From Caballeronia zhejiangensis (GTDB lineage Bacteria; Pseudomonadota; Gammaproteobacteria; Burkholderiales; Burkholderiaceae), in contig NZ_JFHD01000018.1 in NCBI RefSeq assembly GCF_000698575.1, forward strand, positions 81,584 through 145,583: DNA of 64,000 bases. The letters are read 5' to 3'. Under the pieces are notes generated by a model. That model worked only from the letters and a program-made list of their open reading frames with translations. It had not been told where the DNA came from and searched no databases. A program made the position numbers and the translations under genes. How positions within the stretch are numbered: position 1 is the stretch's first letter; every line of letters begins with the position of its first letter. Below are positions 1 to 8,584 of the stretch, in pieces.

Positions 1-2
1 CC

Positions 3-416
3 GACGACGGCAACTTTGGCAAAGCCGTCGTCGCCATCAAGAAGCGAACCGGCGACAGCGGCCCCGTCGTTGTTTACGCGCAGCGCATTACCCGCTTCAC
101 GCAACAGCCGCTTTGTGGACGTGTCGGGTTCATCATCGGGCAGCCGAGCGCGAAAGTGATGTACTCCGATATGTCGGGGCAGTTCAACATCTGTGAAGAC
201 GGCGAGCCGCCTTTGCGCATGTGCAAGGGGCACCCCGACAAACTCGTCCCCTACAACAGCGTGTGCGCCGATGCGTCCACGCCAGTTGACACACCTGAAG
301 TCGCTGCCGCGATTCAAGGTGCCGTCGCCGCTGGCGGCATGACCCCGGAACAGGCCGCCAAAGCGGTTAGAAGCGCCACGCCCGACGCACCCGCAGCAAA
401 GGGGAGCCGTCAATGA
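3..416 (+). CDS. C-terminal part of an unidentified transfer-operon protein (cut by window edge)
   Basis: The reading frame is open from the left edge, so the start lies outside the window; a GTG at 156 is only an internal candidate. The visible 137 residues contain two short Cys-bearing stretches (PLCGRVGF and CEDGEPPLRMCKGH) and an Ala-rich C-terminus. No family was recognised. It ends in a 4-nt ATGA overlap with the TraN-like gene (413-416), which argues for translational coupling within one transfer operon. The position just upstream of traN suggests an envelope role in mating-pair formation; this is inference from context. Confidence 0.6.
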   Translation, partial: DDGNFGKAVVAIKKRTGDSGPVVVYAQRITRFTQQPLCGRVGFIIGQPSAKVMYSDMSGQFNICEDGEPPLRMCKGHPDKLVPYNSVCADASTPVDTPEVAAAIQGAVAAGGMTPEQAAKAVRSATPDAPAAKGSRQ

Positions 417-1690
417 AGCGCGTTATCGCCGTCCTCCTTCTCGCCTGCGGCGTTACGGCTGCTTATGCGCAAAGTGCCTCAGACGTGGCGAATGGCACAG
501 CCTTCGCGAACTCGATCAAGCCGACTTCTCCTTCGCAGATCGTCAATCCGACCGGGGTAAGTTCGAGCACTTGGGGCAACCAGACTGGCGTATCTTCGTC
601 GGTCCCAACAGGCCTCGGTGGCTTTTCGAATCCAAACACTGCATCGGATTCGTTGAACGCTGCGAAGAATTCAAATCTGACGGCGTTCGGACGCCAGGCT
701 GAGTCGTACTGCGCCAGCTATACCCCCGGAAGTGACCCGTACCAGAACCAGTACTGTGCCGCCGTCAATTTCCTGAATGAACAGTGCATGACGCCGACCG
801 GGAACCAGAAGTCAGTGCTTGGCGCGACTTCGACTCAGTTTGGCTCGTCCGCCAACTGCGCGGGCACCTACGGCGCTGGTCAAGGACAGTACAACTACGG
901 CAATGAAGTGACGTCGTCGGACCCGATCTTTCAGGTGATAGGCAACCTGGGAAACACAGCCACGGACACGCTCACGCAAACGTGTACCTCTGACACCGTC
1001 GTTACCCAGCCCGCGCAATATGCGTACAACACCTGCACGGTGTCGACCGACGAAGAAGAAAACGCCTGCTCGCAGTATCTGAGCGCGAAGATCGTCAACA
1101 CGATCAATCAGGCCATTTCAACCGAAAGCTGTCCGGGAGGCGGGAGTCTCGTCAATGGCGCTTGTCAAAACCAGTACACCTATGCGCCGACCATCACCTG
1201 TCCGGCCGGGTACATTCAGTCAGGCGCTAATCAATGTGTCCAGACCAACACGCTTGCGGCCTCGATGACCTGCCCGAGTGATACGACGCCCATGACGATC
1301 TCGGGCAACAACACGTGCATGAAGCAGTTCTCAGACGTGACCGCTTACCCTCCGACTTATGAGGGGATGGATCTCGTGACCTGTTACGCGGGGACGTGCT
1401 GGTTCCTCCCGCTCAAATCATGTCCGAGCGGATACTCGTGGGATGGCGCCCAGTGTATCCAGACCATCACCGTGGGCGCTCAGTACAACTGTCCGAGCGG
1501 CGGCTCGGTGCAGGGCCAGTCATGCGTATCGGTCACGCAAACGGCACCCACGATCACGTATAGCTGCCCATCTGGCCAGTCGCTCACTGGAACCAACTGC
1601 GTCAAGCAGACGGTTACCACGACGTGGACGGATACATGTGGCGTCTACGAACAGAGCGCCGGTTCGTCGCTCGCCACACCTACGAATTGA
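413..1690 (+). CDS. traN: TraN-like mating-pair stabilisation protein, N-terminal Cys-repeat half
   Basis: 425 residues with a signal peptide (residues 1-19, ending AYAQ), so exported to the periplasm or outer membrane. From about residue 240 it carries at least five repeats of the form CP-x-G...G-x-x-C (for example CPSGYSWDGAQC, CPSGGSVQGQSC, CPSGQSLTGTNC), followed by a terminal W-x-D-x-C-x-x-Y motif. Such Cys-rich modules are typical of F-type TraN outer-membrane proteins, which stabilise donor-recipient contact. The next gene encodes the other TraN-like half with its own signal peptide. The pair may therefore be a split TraN or two partner proteins. The start is fixed by the ATGA overlap with the preceding gene. 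Confidence 0.65.
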   Translation: MKRVIAVLLLACGVTAAYAQSASDVANGTAFANSIKPTSPSQIVNPTGVSSSTWGNQTGVSSSVPTGLGGFSNPNTASDSLNAAKNSNLTAFGRQAESYCASYTPGSDPYQNQYCAAVNFLNEQCMTPTGNQKSVLGATSTQFGSSANCAGTYGAGQGQYNYGNEVTSSDPIFQVIGNLGNTATDTLTQTCTSDTVVTQPAQYAYNTCTVSTDEEENACSQYLSAKIVNTINQAISTESCPGGGSLVNGACQNQYTYAPTITCPAGYIQSGANQCVQTNTLAASMTCPSDTTPMTISGNNTCMKQFSDVTAYPPTYEGMDLVTCYAGTCWFLPLKSCPSGYSWDGAQCIQTITVGAQYNCPSGGSVQGQSCVSVTQTAPTITYSCPSGQSLTGTNCVKQTVTTTWTDTCGVYEQSAGSSLATPTN

Positions 1691-1698
1691 GAAGGCAC

Positions 1699-3117
1699 AT
1701 GACAAACTTCTCCCGCTTCCTACGGCAGGTCATTGCGCTTCTGCTGTTCACGTTCGCCTGCAACGTTCCCGTCGCCTTCGCACAAACCTACGGAGCGGGA
1801 GCATGTTCGCTTGTACCTGGCTCGCAGACATGCATCGACACCACGCCGTGCAAGACAGATTCGAACGGCCAGCAGGTTTGCCTGTCGAACGCCTCTCTGC
1901 CGTCTGGCGCACTCCAGGTGCCATACAGCTGCTGGCAGTATTCGTACAACTACGCGTGCACAGGAACAACAACCGATACCTGCGGGCAGTATCGTAGCGA
2001 CCCGGCGTGCGGCGTTGTCTCAAGCGTTTGTAATGACACGATCGCCGAAACCGGCAAGTGCGATCAGTGGACGTATACGTATAAATGCCAGACCCAGGCG
2101 CAACAGACGGCACAGAACCTGAACTGCACGAGTGGCCTCTTTAACGACGGTGGGTTCCCGACCCCGCCTAACAATAACGACTCGTTCATCAAGGGTGCGC
2201 TGGGGCTCGAGATTCTTGGCGAGGGGCAAACCTATACGGACGGCAACACCATTTTCAAGGGCGTTGCCGAAAGCTGCCGCAAGGGCTACGAAGGCATCCA
2301 GAACTGCTGCAAGAGCTCGCCCGGAGCGACGTCGAACAACGTAGCGATGTCTACAGCGGTCGGCGCCGCAGGGTCGCTTGTGAAGTATGCAGGCGAGAAG
2401 GCGATCGACCTCGCTTCGCCTTACGTGTTCGATGCCATGTACACGAACGGCATCTTCACGAACGCACTGACGGAGAATTTCACGACTGCGTTTTCGCTTG
2501 ATGCAGCAAACGGCGGCGGCAACCTCGGCACGAACCTCGCAGCCAATGGCTTCTCGGTCGGCGCGTTCGGCTTCACGGCTGGCTGGGGTTCGATGGGGGC
2601 CGGCCTCTTCGGCGGCAATATCGAACTCGCGACATTCGGATCTAACGGTTATCTCGCGTTCAACCCGTATGTCTTCGCCGCAATGGTCGCGATACAGGTG
2701 ATCACGTCGCTTTCAAAGTGCTCGCAGGCAGAACAGTTGCTCGCACTACACAAGGGCGCGGACCTCAGCACGTTTATCGACGAGACATGTTCAAAGAAGG
2801 TGTTGGGCGCTTGCGTGCAGTACGTCGACAACTATTGTTCGTTCAACTCGCTGCTCGCCAAAATCATCAACATACAGGGTAAGACCCAGCTCGGCTTGCC
2901 GCTGGAAGGTTGTGGTGGCTTGACGCCAGCCCAGGTCAGTGCGATTGACTTCACAAAGATCGACTTCAGCGAATTCACCGCACAGATGGAGCAGCAGGCG
3001 CTGGCGAACGTGCCGAAAAACATCCCGGGCAACTACAACACGATCGAGCAGAACAGCAAGAGCGGCACCGTGCAATCCAGTAGCAACCCGGTCCTACCCA
3101 CTTACTCAACCAAATAG
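1699..3117 (+). CDS. traN: TraN-like protein, C-terminal half with its own signal peptide
   Basis: 472 residues from ATG 1699, chosen because a GAGAAGG ribosome site precedes it and a signal peptide (MTNFSRFLRQVIALLLF to AFAQ) follows; longer upstream reading only overlaps the previous gene. It has a Cys-rich middle (CWQYSYNYAC, DTCGQYRSDPAC), an NCC motif near residue 205, and the C-terminal signature around ACVQYVDNYCSFNSLLAKII followed by QGKTQLG. That signature matches the conserved end of F-type TraN proteins. The gene starts 8 nt after the previous one. F TraN is a single chain of about 600 residues, so a two-gene arrangement with two signal peptides is unusual. Confidence 0.7.
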   Translation: MTNFSRFLRQVIALLLFTFACNVPVAFAQTYGAGACSLVPGSQTCIDTTPCKTDSNGQQVCLSNASLPSGALQVPYSCWQYSYNYACTGTTTDTCGQYRSDPACGVVSSVCNDTIAETGKCDQWTYTYKCQTQAQQTAQNLNCTSGLFNDGGFPTPPNNNDSFIKGALGLEILGEGQTYTDGNTIFKGVAESCRKGYEGIQNCCKSSPGATSNNVAMSTAVGAAGSLVKYAGEKAIDLASPYVFDAMYTNGIFTNALTENFTTAFSLDAANGGGNLGTNLAANGFSVGAFGFTAGWGSMGAGLFGGNIELATFGSNGYLAFNPYVFAAMVAIQVITSLSKCSQAEQLLALHKGADLSTFIDETCSKKVLGACVQYVDNYCSFNSLLAKIINIQGKTQLGLPLEGCGGLTPAQVSAIDFTKIDFSEFTAQMEQQALANVPKNIPGNYNTIEQNSKSGTVQSSSNPVLPTYSTK

Positions 3118-3125
3118 AGCCGAAC

Positions 3126-3461
3126 ATGGACACCCGTAAACCGGTCATCACCAAGATCTTTACCGCGCTCGGCGCAGTCGCATTGGTAGCGTCGCTCGCC
3201 TTTTCCGGCGTTACTTATCTTTCCAAGCGCTCGCTTGAAGTGCAGAACAAACAGCAGGCCGACAAGCTGACAAAGCTCGACGCGCAGGTCAAGACGCTGG
3301 ACAAGCAGTACCGGGACGACGAGACGAAGCTCGCCTCACTGAGCGACCAGCTCGCGAAGCTGCTTCCTGAAAACAGCAGCCTGAAAGACAATGTCGGCGC
3401 TTTTGCCGAACAGGCGGCGGCATGCGAGAAGATCCGCCAAACGCTCAAACTCGGAGTCTGA
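3126..3461 (+). CDS. Small membrane-anchored coiled-coil protein
   Basis: 111 residues: an N-terminal membrane segment (about residues 11-30, ITKIFTALGAVALVASLAF) followed by a heptad-rich coiled coil (about 38-90) and one Cys near the end. The shape is that of an inner-membrane protein with a periplasmic stalk. It sits 8 nt after the traN half and 4 nt before the next gene, so it belongs to the transfer operon. No family was recognised; a role in the transfer apparatus is inferred from context. Confidence 0.7.
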   Translation: MDTRKPVITKIFTALGAVALVASLAFSGVTYLSKRSLEVQNKQQADKLTKLDAQVKTLDKQYRDDETKLASLSDQLAKLLPENSSLKDNVGAFAEQAAACEKIRQTLKLGV

Positions 3462-3465
3462 CTCA

Positions 3466-4374
3466 ATGAAAAGGATGCTCAAAGCGCTTGTGCTCGCCAC
3501 GGCGGCGGCCGGCGCGCCGCTCTGTAGCATGGCACAGCCGGTTGAACTCGATACTGACGCCGCCCATGTCATCGTCGTGCGGCCGGTCGATTCCTGGTCT
3601 GGCGACACCTCCGTGCAGCAGGACACGCTTGACGCAATCCGTGACCGTCAGGTCTCGTACGACATCATGCTGGACGGCACGCGCTACCGCGGAAGCCCAC
3701 TGGTGCTTCAAGGCGTCAGCGACAATCCGGTGACGCTTGGAGCCCAGGCTGCACTGGCGGCACAGAAGACAACGCTGGTCCGCAAGTCTGCATATCTCTT
3801 CCACGTGGGGGACGCGACGACGCTCGCGCCCGACGACTACCCGAAGTTCGCCAAGGCGCAGCTCGATTACCGGCAACTGTTCGTACGTCGCGAGGGTGAT
3901 CCCCGCTCGTTGCCCGCACGTGTGAGGGTCCGCAACATTGCGGGCGACGCATTGTCGATCGGTGCGCTCTTCATTCCGGTGCCTGGGCTCGGCACGGCAG
4001 CCGGCGCTCAGGTCATGGCGAATTCAGGTATTGCCGAGGATCTTGGCAATGTACCCCGGCCCGCACGCGCCGCATTGATCCCTGCTGTCCTGCCGGCGCT
4101 CGACACGAGTGCATACCGGCAGATCGACGTACGGCGCGTGGATTTCAGGCCCGACACTCCGGGCGAAATTGTGATCGCCTACAAGACAGAAAAAACGCCG
4201 CAGGCCGAACAGGATGCCCTCGTGAAAGCGATCGTCGCGCTCGCGGCGGCCGATACCACAGCCGATGCGGTGGATGCCGCACGGCAGACAGATTTCAAGG
4301 AGCGCGTCGCGATTTGGGACGCATGTGTAGCTGACGGTAAATGCCAAAAGGAGGCATCGAATGACAAGCAGTGA
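3466..4374 (+). CDS. Exported protein of unknown function in the transfer operon
   Basis: 302 residues from ATG 3466, chosen because it directly follows the previous stop (3459-3461) and starts a signal peptide (MKRMLKALVLATAAAGAPLC, cleavage likely after SMA). The mature part is hydrophilic with a Gly/Ala/Pro-rich segment near residues 165-185 (GALFIPVPGLGTAAGAQV) that could insert into or touch a membrane. Two Cys near the C-terminus (ACVADGKC) may form a disulfide. No family was recognised. It overlaps the 42-residue membrane gene downstream by 14 nt. Confidence 0.7.
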   Translation: MKRMLKALVLATAAAGAPLCSMAQPVELDTDAAHVIVVRPVDSWSGDTSVQQDTLDAIRDRQVSYDIMLDGTRYRGSPLVLQGVSDNPVTLGAQAALAAQKTTLVRKSAYLFHVGDATTLAPDDYPKFAKAQLDYRQLFVRREGDPRSLPARVRVRNIAGDALSIGALFIPVPGLGTAAGAQVMANSGIAEDLGNVPRPARAALIPAVLPALDTSAYRQIDVRRVDFRPDTPGEIVIAYKTEKTPQAEQDALVKAIVALAAADTTADAVDAARQTDFKERVAIWDACVADGKCQKEASNDKQ

Positions 4375-4489
4375 GGCAAAGAAGGAAACTTTCGGCCAGA
4401 AGATGGCAAAGAAAAACAGCTGGATTACCTGGGTGGCCTTTGCCGCCATCGCGGTAGCCGCGATCATCTCTCTGGCTCAGCACGCGTAG
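4361..4489 (+). CDS. 42-residue single-pass membrane protein
   Basis: A short gene with a strong ribosome site (AAAGGAGG at 4347-4354) 6-7 nt before ATG 4361. The product has a charged N-terminus (about 20 residues with several Lys) and one transmembrane helix (WITWVAFAAIAVAAIISLA), ending QHA. It overlaps the preceding gene by 14 nt and is the last gene before the terminator at 4504, so it closes the operon. Function unknown; possibly a small subunit or regulator of the mating-pair apparatus. Confidence 0.65.
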   Translation: MTSSEAKKETFGQKMAKKNSWITWVAFAAIAVAAIISLAQHA

Positions 4490-4503
4490 TGCGACGCCAA
4501 GTG

Positions 4504-4540
4504 AAAACGGCCCGCCTTGTCTAAGGCGGGCCGTTTTCTT
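4504..4540. terminator. Bidirectional rho-independent terminator between convergent transfer operons
   Basis: A perfect 15-bp inverted repeat (4504-4518 and 4523-4537) with a 4-nt GTCT loop. A-tracts on the left and T-tracts on the right let it work in both directions. It separates the + strand traN operon from the - strand traI operon that ends at 4567. Confidence 0.9.
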
Positions 4541-4566
4541 TTGCGCGAGCGTATGGCTGCAGTCTG

Positions 4567-7500
4567 TCAGAGTTCCAGCACCTTCCCCTTCTCCTGTCCC
4601 TGCCGCTTGTCCTGGTCCGTCTGGCGTTCTGGCTGCGCGTGCGCATCGACCTCCCGCACCTGCTCCTTCGTCGCTGATCGGTCGCGCTTGTTTGTCTGCT
4701 TTTGCGCCGCGTTTGCTTGCTGCGACGTCGCCGCGTTGCGCGTAGCTGCCTCAAACTCGACGGCCGTTGTTTTACCGACCTCCTTGCCCGCGTTACGCAA
4801 CATACCGTCGCGGTCTTCTGTGACGATCTCTGTATTGTCCCGTGCGCGCGATGCCGCGACGTAGGCAGCTTCGCGATTGAAAACCTTGGCACCCGTCACG
4901 CTGACAGCGATGATTTCGCGATCATTCGTCGCGCCCTGCTCCTTGTACGAGGTGTGCGCGTACGCGTGGTCGACGAACCGTATGTCGTCGTTCTTCAGAT
5001 ACGACTCTTTGCCGGTCCGCGTCCAGCGGACCTTTGCTCCCTGTTCGTCGATTTCGGTGATGACGCCGGGCGTGCCATTGTCGATCCGCTGCAGTTCCTG
5101 CGCTGGCAGGCGAATGATCGCGCGCGTCTCGATGCGATCGCCCACAGAGAACTTCCGGCCTTCCAGCACCGCAGGCGAGAAATAGTCCTGGCGCTGCGGA
5201 TTGATCTCGATAGCTTTTCCCTGGGCGTTCACGGCGTGGATGCGATTCTTCTCGATGTCATACGATTTCACGTGCAGCACGTCGCCATTTTCGACACCGA
5301 TTTCGCGATAGGTCTTGCGGTAAACGAGCACGTTCACCTTTTTCTCGCGCAACATGACGGCGTACCGCTGCTCCGCACCGGTCATCTTCGGATCGTCGAG
5401 ATGTGGCTTGTGAAAATCCTGACCCGACACAAGCCCGTTTTCGGCAAGCTTCGCGTGGACAGCCTCGTTGATTGCTTTCCGGTCGCGGTTGGTAATCGCG
5501 ACAACGCCAATCTTCGGATTTTCGACGCCGCGCGCTTCGAGCGCTTGCAGGTTCTCGAAATAGCGTTCGGCGACGGTCGTGGCCAGCTTGCCCTGGTCCA
5601 CGGTCACGGTATCCAGCATCTCCACGGCCCGGCTGTAGTTTCCCGCCTTCATTTCGAGCAAGGCCTGTTGCGTGGGCGCAGTCGCATCGACGAAACGCCG
5701 CGTCTCCTCAAGCACCGAAACATTCATACCGGCGTTCTGAGCCTGCTCAAACGCGCGGCCGGCCGCCACGCTCCCATGCTGCTTGATGTCGCCCTGAAAC
5801 ACGACACGCGCGCCGATCTCTCGCGCGAGGTTAGAGATCTTCTCGGTGTCGAATGCACCGGTCAGCGACGACTCGTCCATCACGATCAGGGTCTTCTTGC
5901 CCTCAATGTTGCCGTATCTGCGAAGGTTGGCCAGCTCAGCCTGTTTGACCAGCAGCTCGCGCTGCAACTCGGCTCCGGGCCCCGGCCGCGTCTCGTAGAG
6001 CGTGTTCCGTGCAGCAATGGCCTCGACCGTTCCTACCTGTCCGAATGTCGAGAGTCTGCGTCCAAGCGATGCGGCAAGATCAAATGCGCCTGACTGAATA
6101 CGCGCGCCGAAGGTCTCGCGCTCCTTCACTGCTTCGCCGGGCTGGGTCCGATGCCGCGCTGCAATGTCAGTCAGCACCGCGCCGATGGCGTTGCGCAGAT
6201 TGTCGGGCGACTTGAAGACCTCCCCTCGCTGATGATCGAACGAATAACGGCTGGTGCCGAAATCGATATCGCTGCCTTTGACTGTCAGCCGGCGTGATTC
6301 CATACGCAGTGCGCCGGTATCCCGGATGTTCTCGCGCTTGTCCAGCGCGTCGCGCAGCTCCCCCAGGCGTGACTCGATCGTACGGATCTGCGTATCGCGC
6401 GCGGCGAAATAGGCAGCAACCGTGCTGCTCTTCATTCCGCTCGAGGCCTCCAGTTCTTTCGCTGCCGCCGCCGACGTCGCCACGCCAATGACGTCCCATC
6501 CCTTTGCCAGCGCCACGTCGTTGACCATTGCCAGCGCAGCAGTCTTGCCCGTTCCTGCCTCGCCCTGGATGCCCTGAAACGAGTCTGGATGCATGAGCAC
6601 GTTCCGCGCCGCGTTGATCTGCTCGCCAGAAAGCTTGAATGGTTTGCCGGTCTTCTGTTCCTTCTTCTGCTCGAAAGCTTTGAGCGCAGCGTCGAACTCG
6701 GACTCGTTGCCCAGGATGATGTTTCCGCCGTCTCGCCCCGACTGGATGTTTTCGGCGAGTCGCATCTCACTATCGATCGCGCGGTGCGTCGTGTACAACA
6801 GTCTGCCGTCGTCGGTCGTGCCACGCTCGACCAGCATGTGATTGTCGATATGTCGCTGCACGGCTGCATCGACGTCGTCGATCATCCCGCGGCTAAATTT
6901 GACCGCTGCGATTTCGAGATCGGCCAGCTCGAACGACTGCTCTCGTTCAGTAAGGTGTTCGATGGCCCATGACACAGCGCGCATGGCGCCCAGGCTTGGC
7001 TCGCCCTCGACGCCCTCCCGGCCGCGCGACGAGCGCTGTGCATTGGCCGCCTCAGTGCCGTCTGTGGCGTCCCGACTTACCGACTGTTCGCTTCCATCCC
7101 GTCCGATATCCGCGCGCGGTCGATCCACGCCTGCGCCGCGGTCATGTGTCAACGGTGGCGTACGGTCCCGCGCAGACTGAACAATAGCCTCGACGTCCAG
7201 ACCGGCCTTTCGCGCCGTCTCCTGCCAGATTTCCTGCAGCACCTCGCGCGGATGCTCCTGCTTGGCCGCCCGGCTGTCCAGCTTCGCAATTCGGCGAGCG
7301 TCGAAGCTCGCCTCGCCCGGATCTATGCCGCGCTTGAGCAACGCATCGCGTACCTGCGTCGCACGTGTGCTGTATGTGTCGACGTGTTCTCTGGTAAAGC
7401 CCTTGATCTCGAAGTCCACGCCGTTGGTGGCGTATTCCAGCTCGTACCCCAAGGTCTTCAAGGCGCCCGCAAGTTCGGCCTTGTAGATCACGTCGCCCTG

Positions 7501-8109
7501 CGCGCGCAGATTGTGCAGCATGTCATTCGTGAGGCTGCGCCAGACCTTCCGATTTTCGTCATAAACCGCCGAGACGATGACGTTATGGCTGTGAATCTGC
7601 GGCTCGTTCTCCCGGTTGGTCTCGTGAAGCACGCTCGCGTAAAGCAGATTGCCCGCGCGCTCCTGCCGATTCCGGCCGTTCTCATCTTTCACGCGAATGA
7701 TCGATGCATGCTTTTCAAACCACTGCATTGTCCGTTCGTTCGCGACCAGATGGGCCGCAACAATCCGGTCATCCCTTCCGACGAGGCCGGCGATTGAAAC
7801 GCTTTTTGGCGGTGCAACGGTGAAGTCGATTCCCGGCCGGCGGTTATCGCCTTTGCTGTTTTTCGCAAGGTCGACCACTTCGCCAGTCTCGGGGTTCACT
7901 AGCTTTCCGCTCAGGAAATTGACGAAGTCCTTCTTCTCGACCGCGTTGCCGCGAATGCCAAGAATTTCGGCGCCTCGCCCCTCCCAGCGGGCGGTTGCCT
8001 TTTCGTTGATGTAGTAGTTGTCCGCCTTCTGCCCGGCGTCCTGATTGAAGGATTTGTCGTGGTATCGCGCAGCGTCGCCGACGCTTTTGATTGGCTCCTT
8101 CGAGATCAC
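4567..8109 (-). CDS. traI: MobF conjugative relaxase-helicase (TraI/TrwC family)
   Basis: 1,180 residues. It nicks oriT, stays covalently bound to the 5' end of the transferred strand and unwinds the plasmid. N-terminal relaxase domain: Tyr pair at residues 32-33 and the metal-binding His triad H162/H173/H175 in HETNRENEPQIHSH. From about residue 480 there is a RecD-like helicase with Walker A GEAGTGKT (516-523), a DESS Walker B near 750 and the late helicase motif YVAASRARDNTE. The start is GTG at 8107-8109, one base after the upstream stop, with GGAGGG as ribosome site. The tail is very Gln/Arg/Lys-rich. Gene order (accessory protein, coupling protein, relaxase) is like R388 trwABC. Length is between TrwC (about 970) and F TraI (about 1,750). 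Confidence 0.95.
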   Translation of the reverse strand: MISKEPIKSVGDAARYHDKSFNQDAGQKADNYYINEKATARWEGRGAEILGIRGNAVEKKDFVNFLSGKLVNPETGEVVDLAKNSKGDNRRPGIDFTVAPPKSVSIAGLVGRDDRIVAAHLVANERTMQWFEKHASIIRVKDENGRNRQERAGNLLYASVLHETNRENEPQIHSHNVIVSAVYDENRKVWRSLTNDMLHNLRAQGDVIYKAELAGALKTLGYELEYATNGVDFEIKGFTREHVDTYSTRATQVRDALLKRGIDPGEASFDARRIAKLDSRAAKQEHPREVLQEIWQETARKAGLDVEAIVQSARDRTPPLTHDRGAGVDRPRADIGRDGSEQSVSRDATDGTEAANAQRSSRGREGVEGEPSLGAMRAVSWAIEHLTEREQSFELADLEIAAVKFSRGMIDDVDAAVQRHIDNHMLVERGTTDDGRLLYTTHRAIDSEMRLAENIQSGRDGGNIILGNESEFDAALKAFEQKKEQKTGKPFKLSGEQINAARNVLMHPDSFQGIQGEAGTGKTAALAMVNDVALAKGWDVIGVATSAAAAKELEASSGMKSSTVAAYFAARDTQIRTIESRLGELRDALDKRENIRDTGALRMESRRLTVKGSDIDFGTSRYSFDHQRGEVFKSPDNLRNAIGAVLTDIAARHRTQPGEAVKERETFGARIQSGAFDLAASLGRRLSTFGQVGTVEAIAARNTLYETRPGPGAELQRELLVKQAELANLRRYGNIEGKKTLIVMDESSLTGAFDTEKISNLAREIGARVVFQGDIKQHGSVAAGRAFEQAQNAGMNVSVLEETRRFVDATAPTQQALLEMKAGNYSRAVEMLDTVTVDQGKLATTVAERYFENLQALEARGVENPKIGVVAITNRDRKAINEAVHAKLAENGLVSGQDFHKPHLDDPKMTGAEQRYAVMLREKKVNVLVYRKTYREIGVENGDVLHVKSYDIEKNRIHAVNAQGKAIEINPQRQDYFSPAVLEGRKFSVGDRIETRAIIRLPAQELQRIDNGTPGVITEIDEQGAKVRWTRTGKESYLKNDDIRFVDHAYAHTSYKEQGATNDREIIAVSVTGAKVFNREAAYVAASRARDNTEIVTEDRDGMLRNAGKEVGKTTAVEFEAATRNAATSQQANAAQKQTNKRDRSATKEQVREVDAHAQPERQTDQDKRQGQEKGKVLEL

Positions 8110-8110
8110 G

Positions 8111-8584
8111 TCAGGTCCCTCCGGCGCCGTAGAAAGCGCTCGCCGTAAAACCTGTTTCGCCGGTCTGCAGCCTGATCGATACCTTCACCGGCTCATTTAC
8201 GAGGGTTGCGTGATGCTCGTAAGCGCCCGGACCAATGACAAGCGTGCGCACGGTCTGGTGGTTCGCCTGCAGGTAGACGCGCAAACTTGGATACAACGCC
8301 GTCGGCTCGCTGCTCGCCAGCGTCAGACCGATCGTCGCAAAACCCTGAGCTGCTGTTATCACGCGCAAATCGGACACGGCGACGTTGGCGATGATCTGGT
8401 CGTGCCCAAGAAATTTCACCTCGCGGATGCCAGCCAGTTCCGCATCTTGCAGCGCCGGCATGCCGGCATTACCCGAATACCAATCGGCGGCCACTCCGCG
8501 GATTTGCGGGAAAAATGCCCATGCGAGCGCGATGCCGATTACCGCGAACGTGACGGTCCAACGAATGAAAAGCCCTTTCATCAA
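8111..8584 (-). CDS. Small membrane-anchored protein between traD and traI
   Basis: 157 residues with one N-terminal membrane helix (about 7-25, FIRWTVTFAVIGIALAWAF) and a probably periplasmic beta-rich remainder. It overlaps traD by 4 nt (ATGA, 8581-8584) and ends one base before the traI GTG, so the three are translated as a unit. No family was recognised. Its place between coupling protein and relaxase suggests a helper of substrate delivery, but that is context only. Confidence 0.7.
   Translation of the reverse strand: MMKGLFIRWTVTFAVIGIALAWAFFPQIRGVAADWYSGNAGMPALQDAELAGIREVKFLGHDQIIANVAVSDLRVITAAQGFATIGLTLASSEPTALYPSLRVYLQANHQTVRTLVIGPGAYEHHATLVNEPVKVSIRLQTGETGFTASAFYGAGGT

Noticed and set aside
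4702..6093. 463-codon + strand open frame across traI
   Set aside because: Antisense shadow of the relaxase in GC-rich DNA; no domain and no ribosome site.
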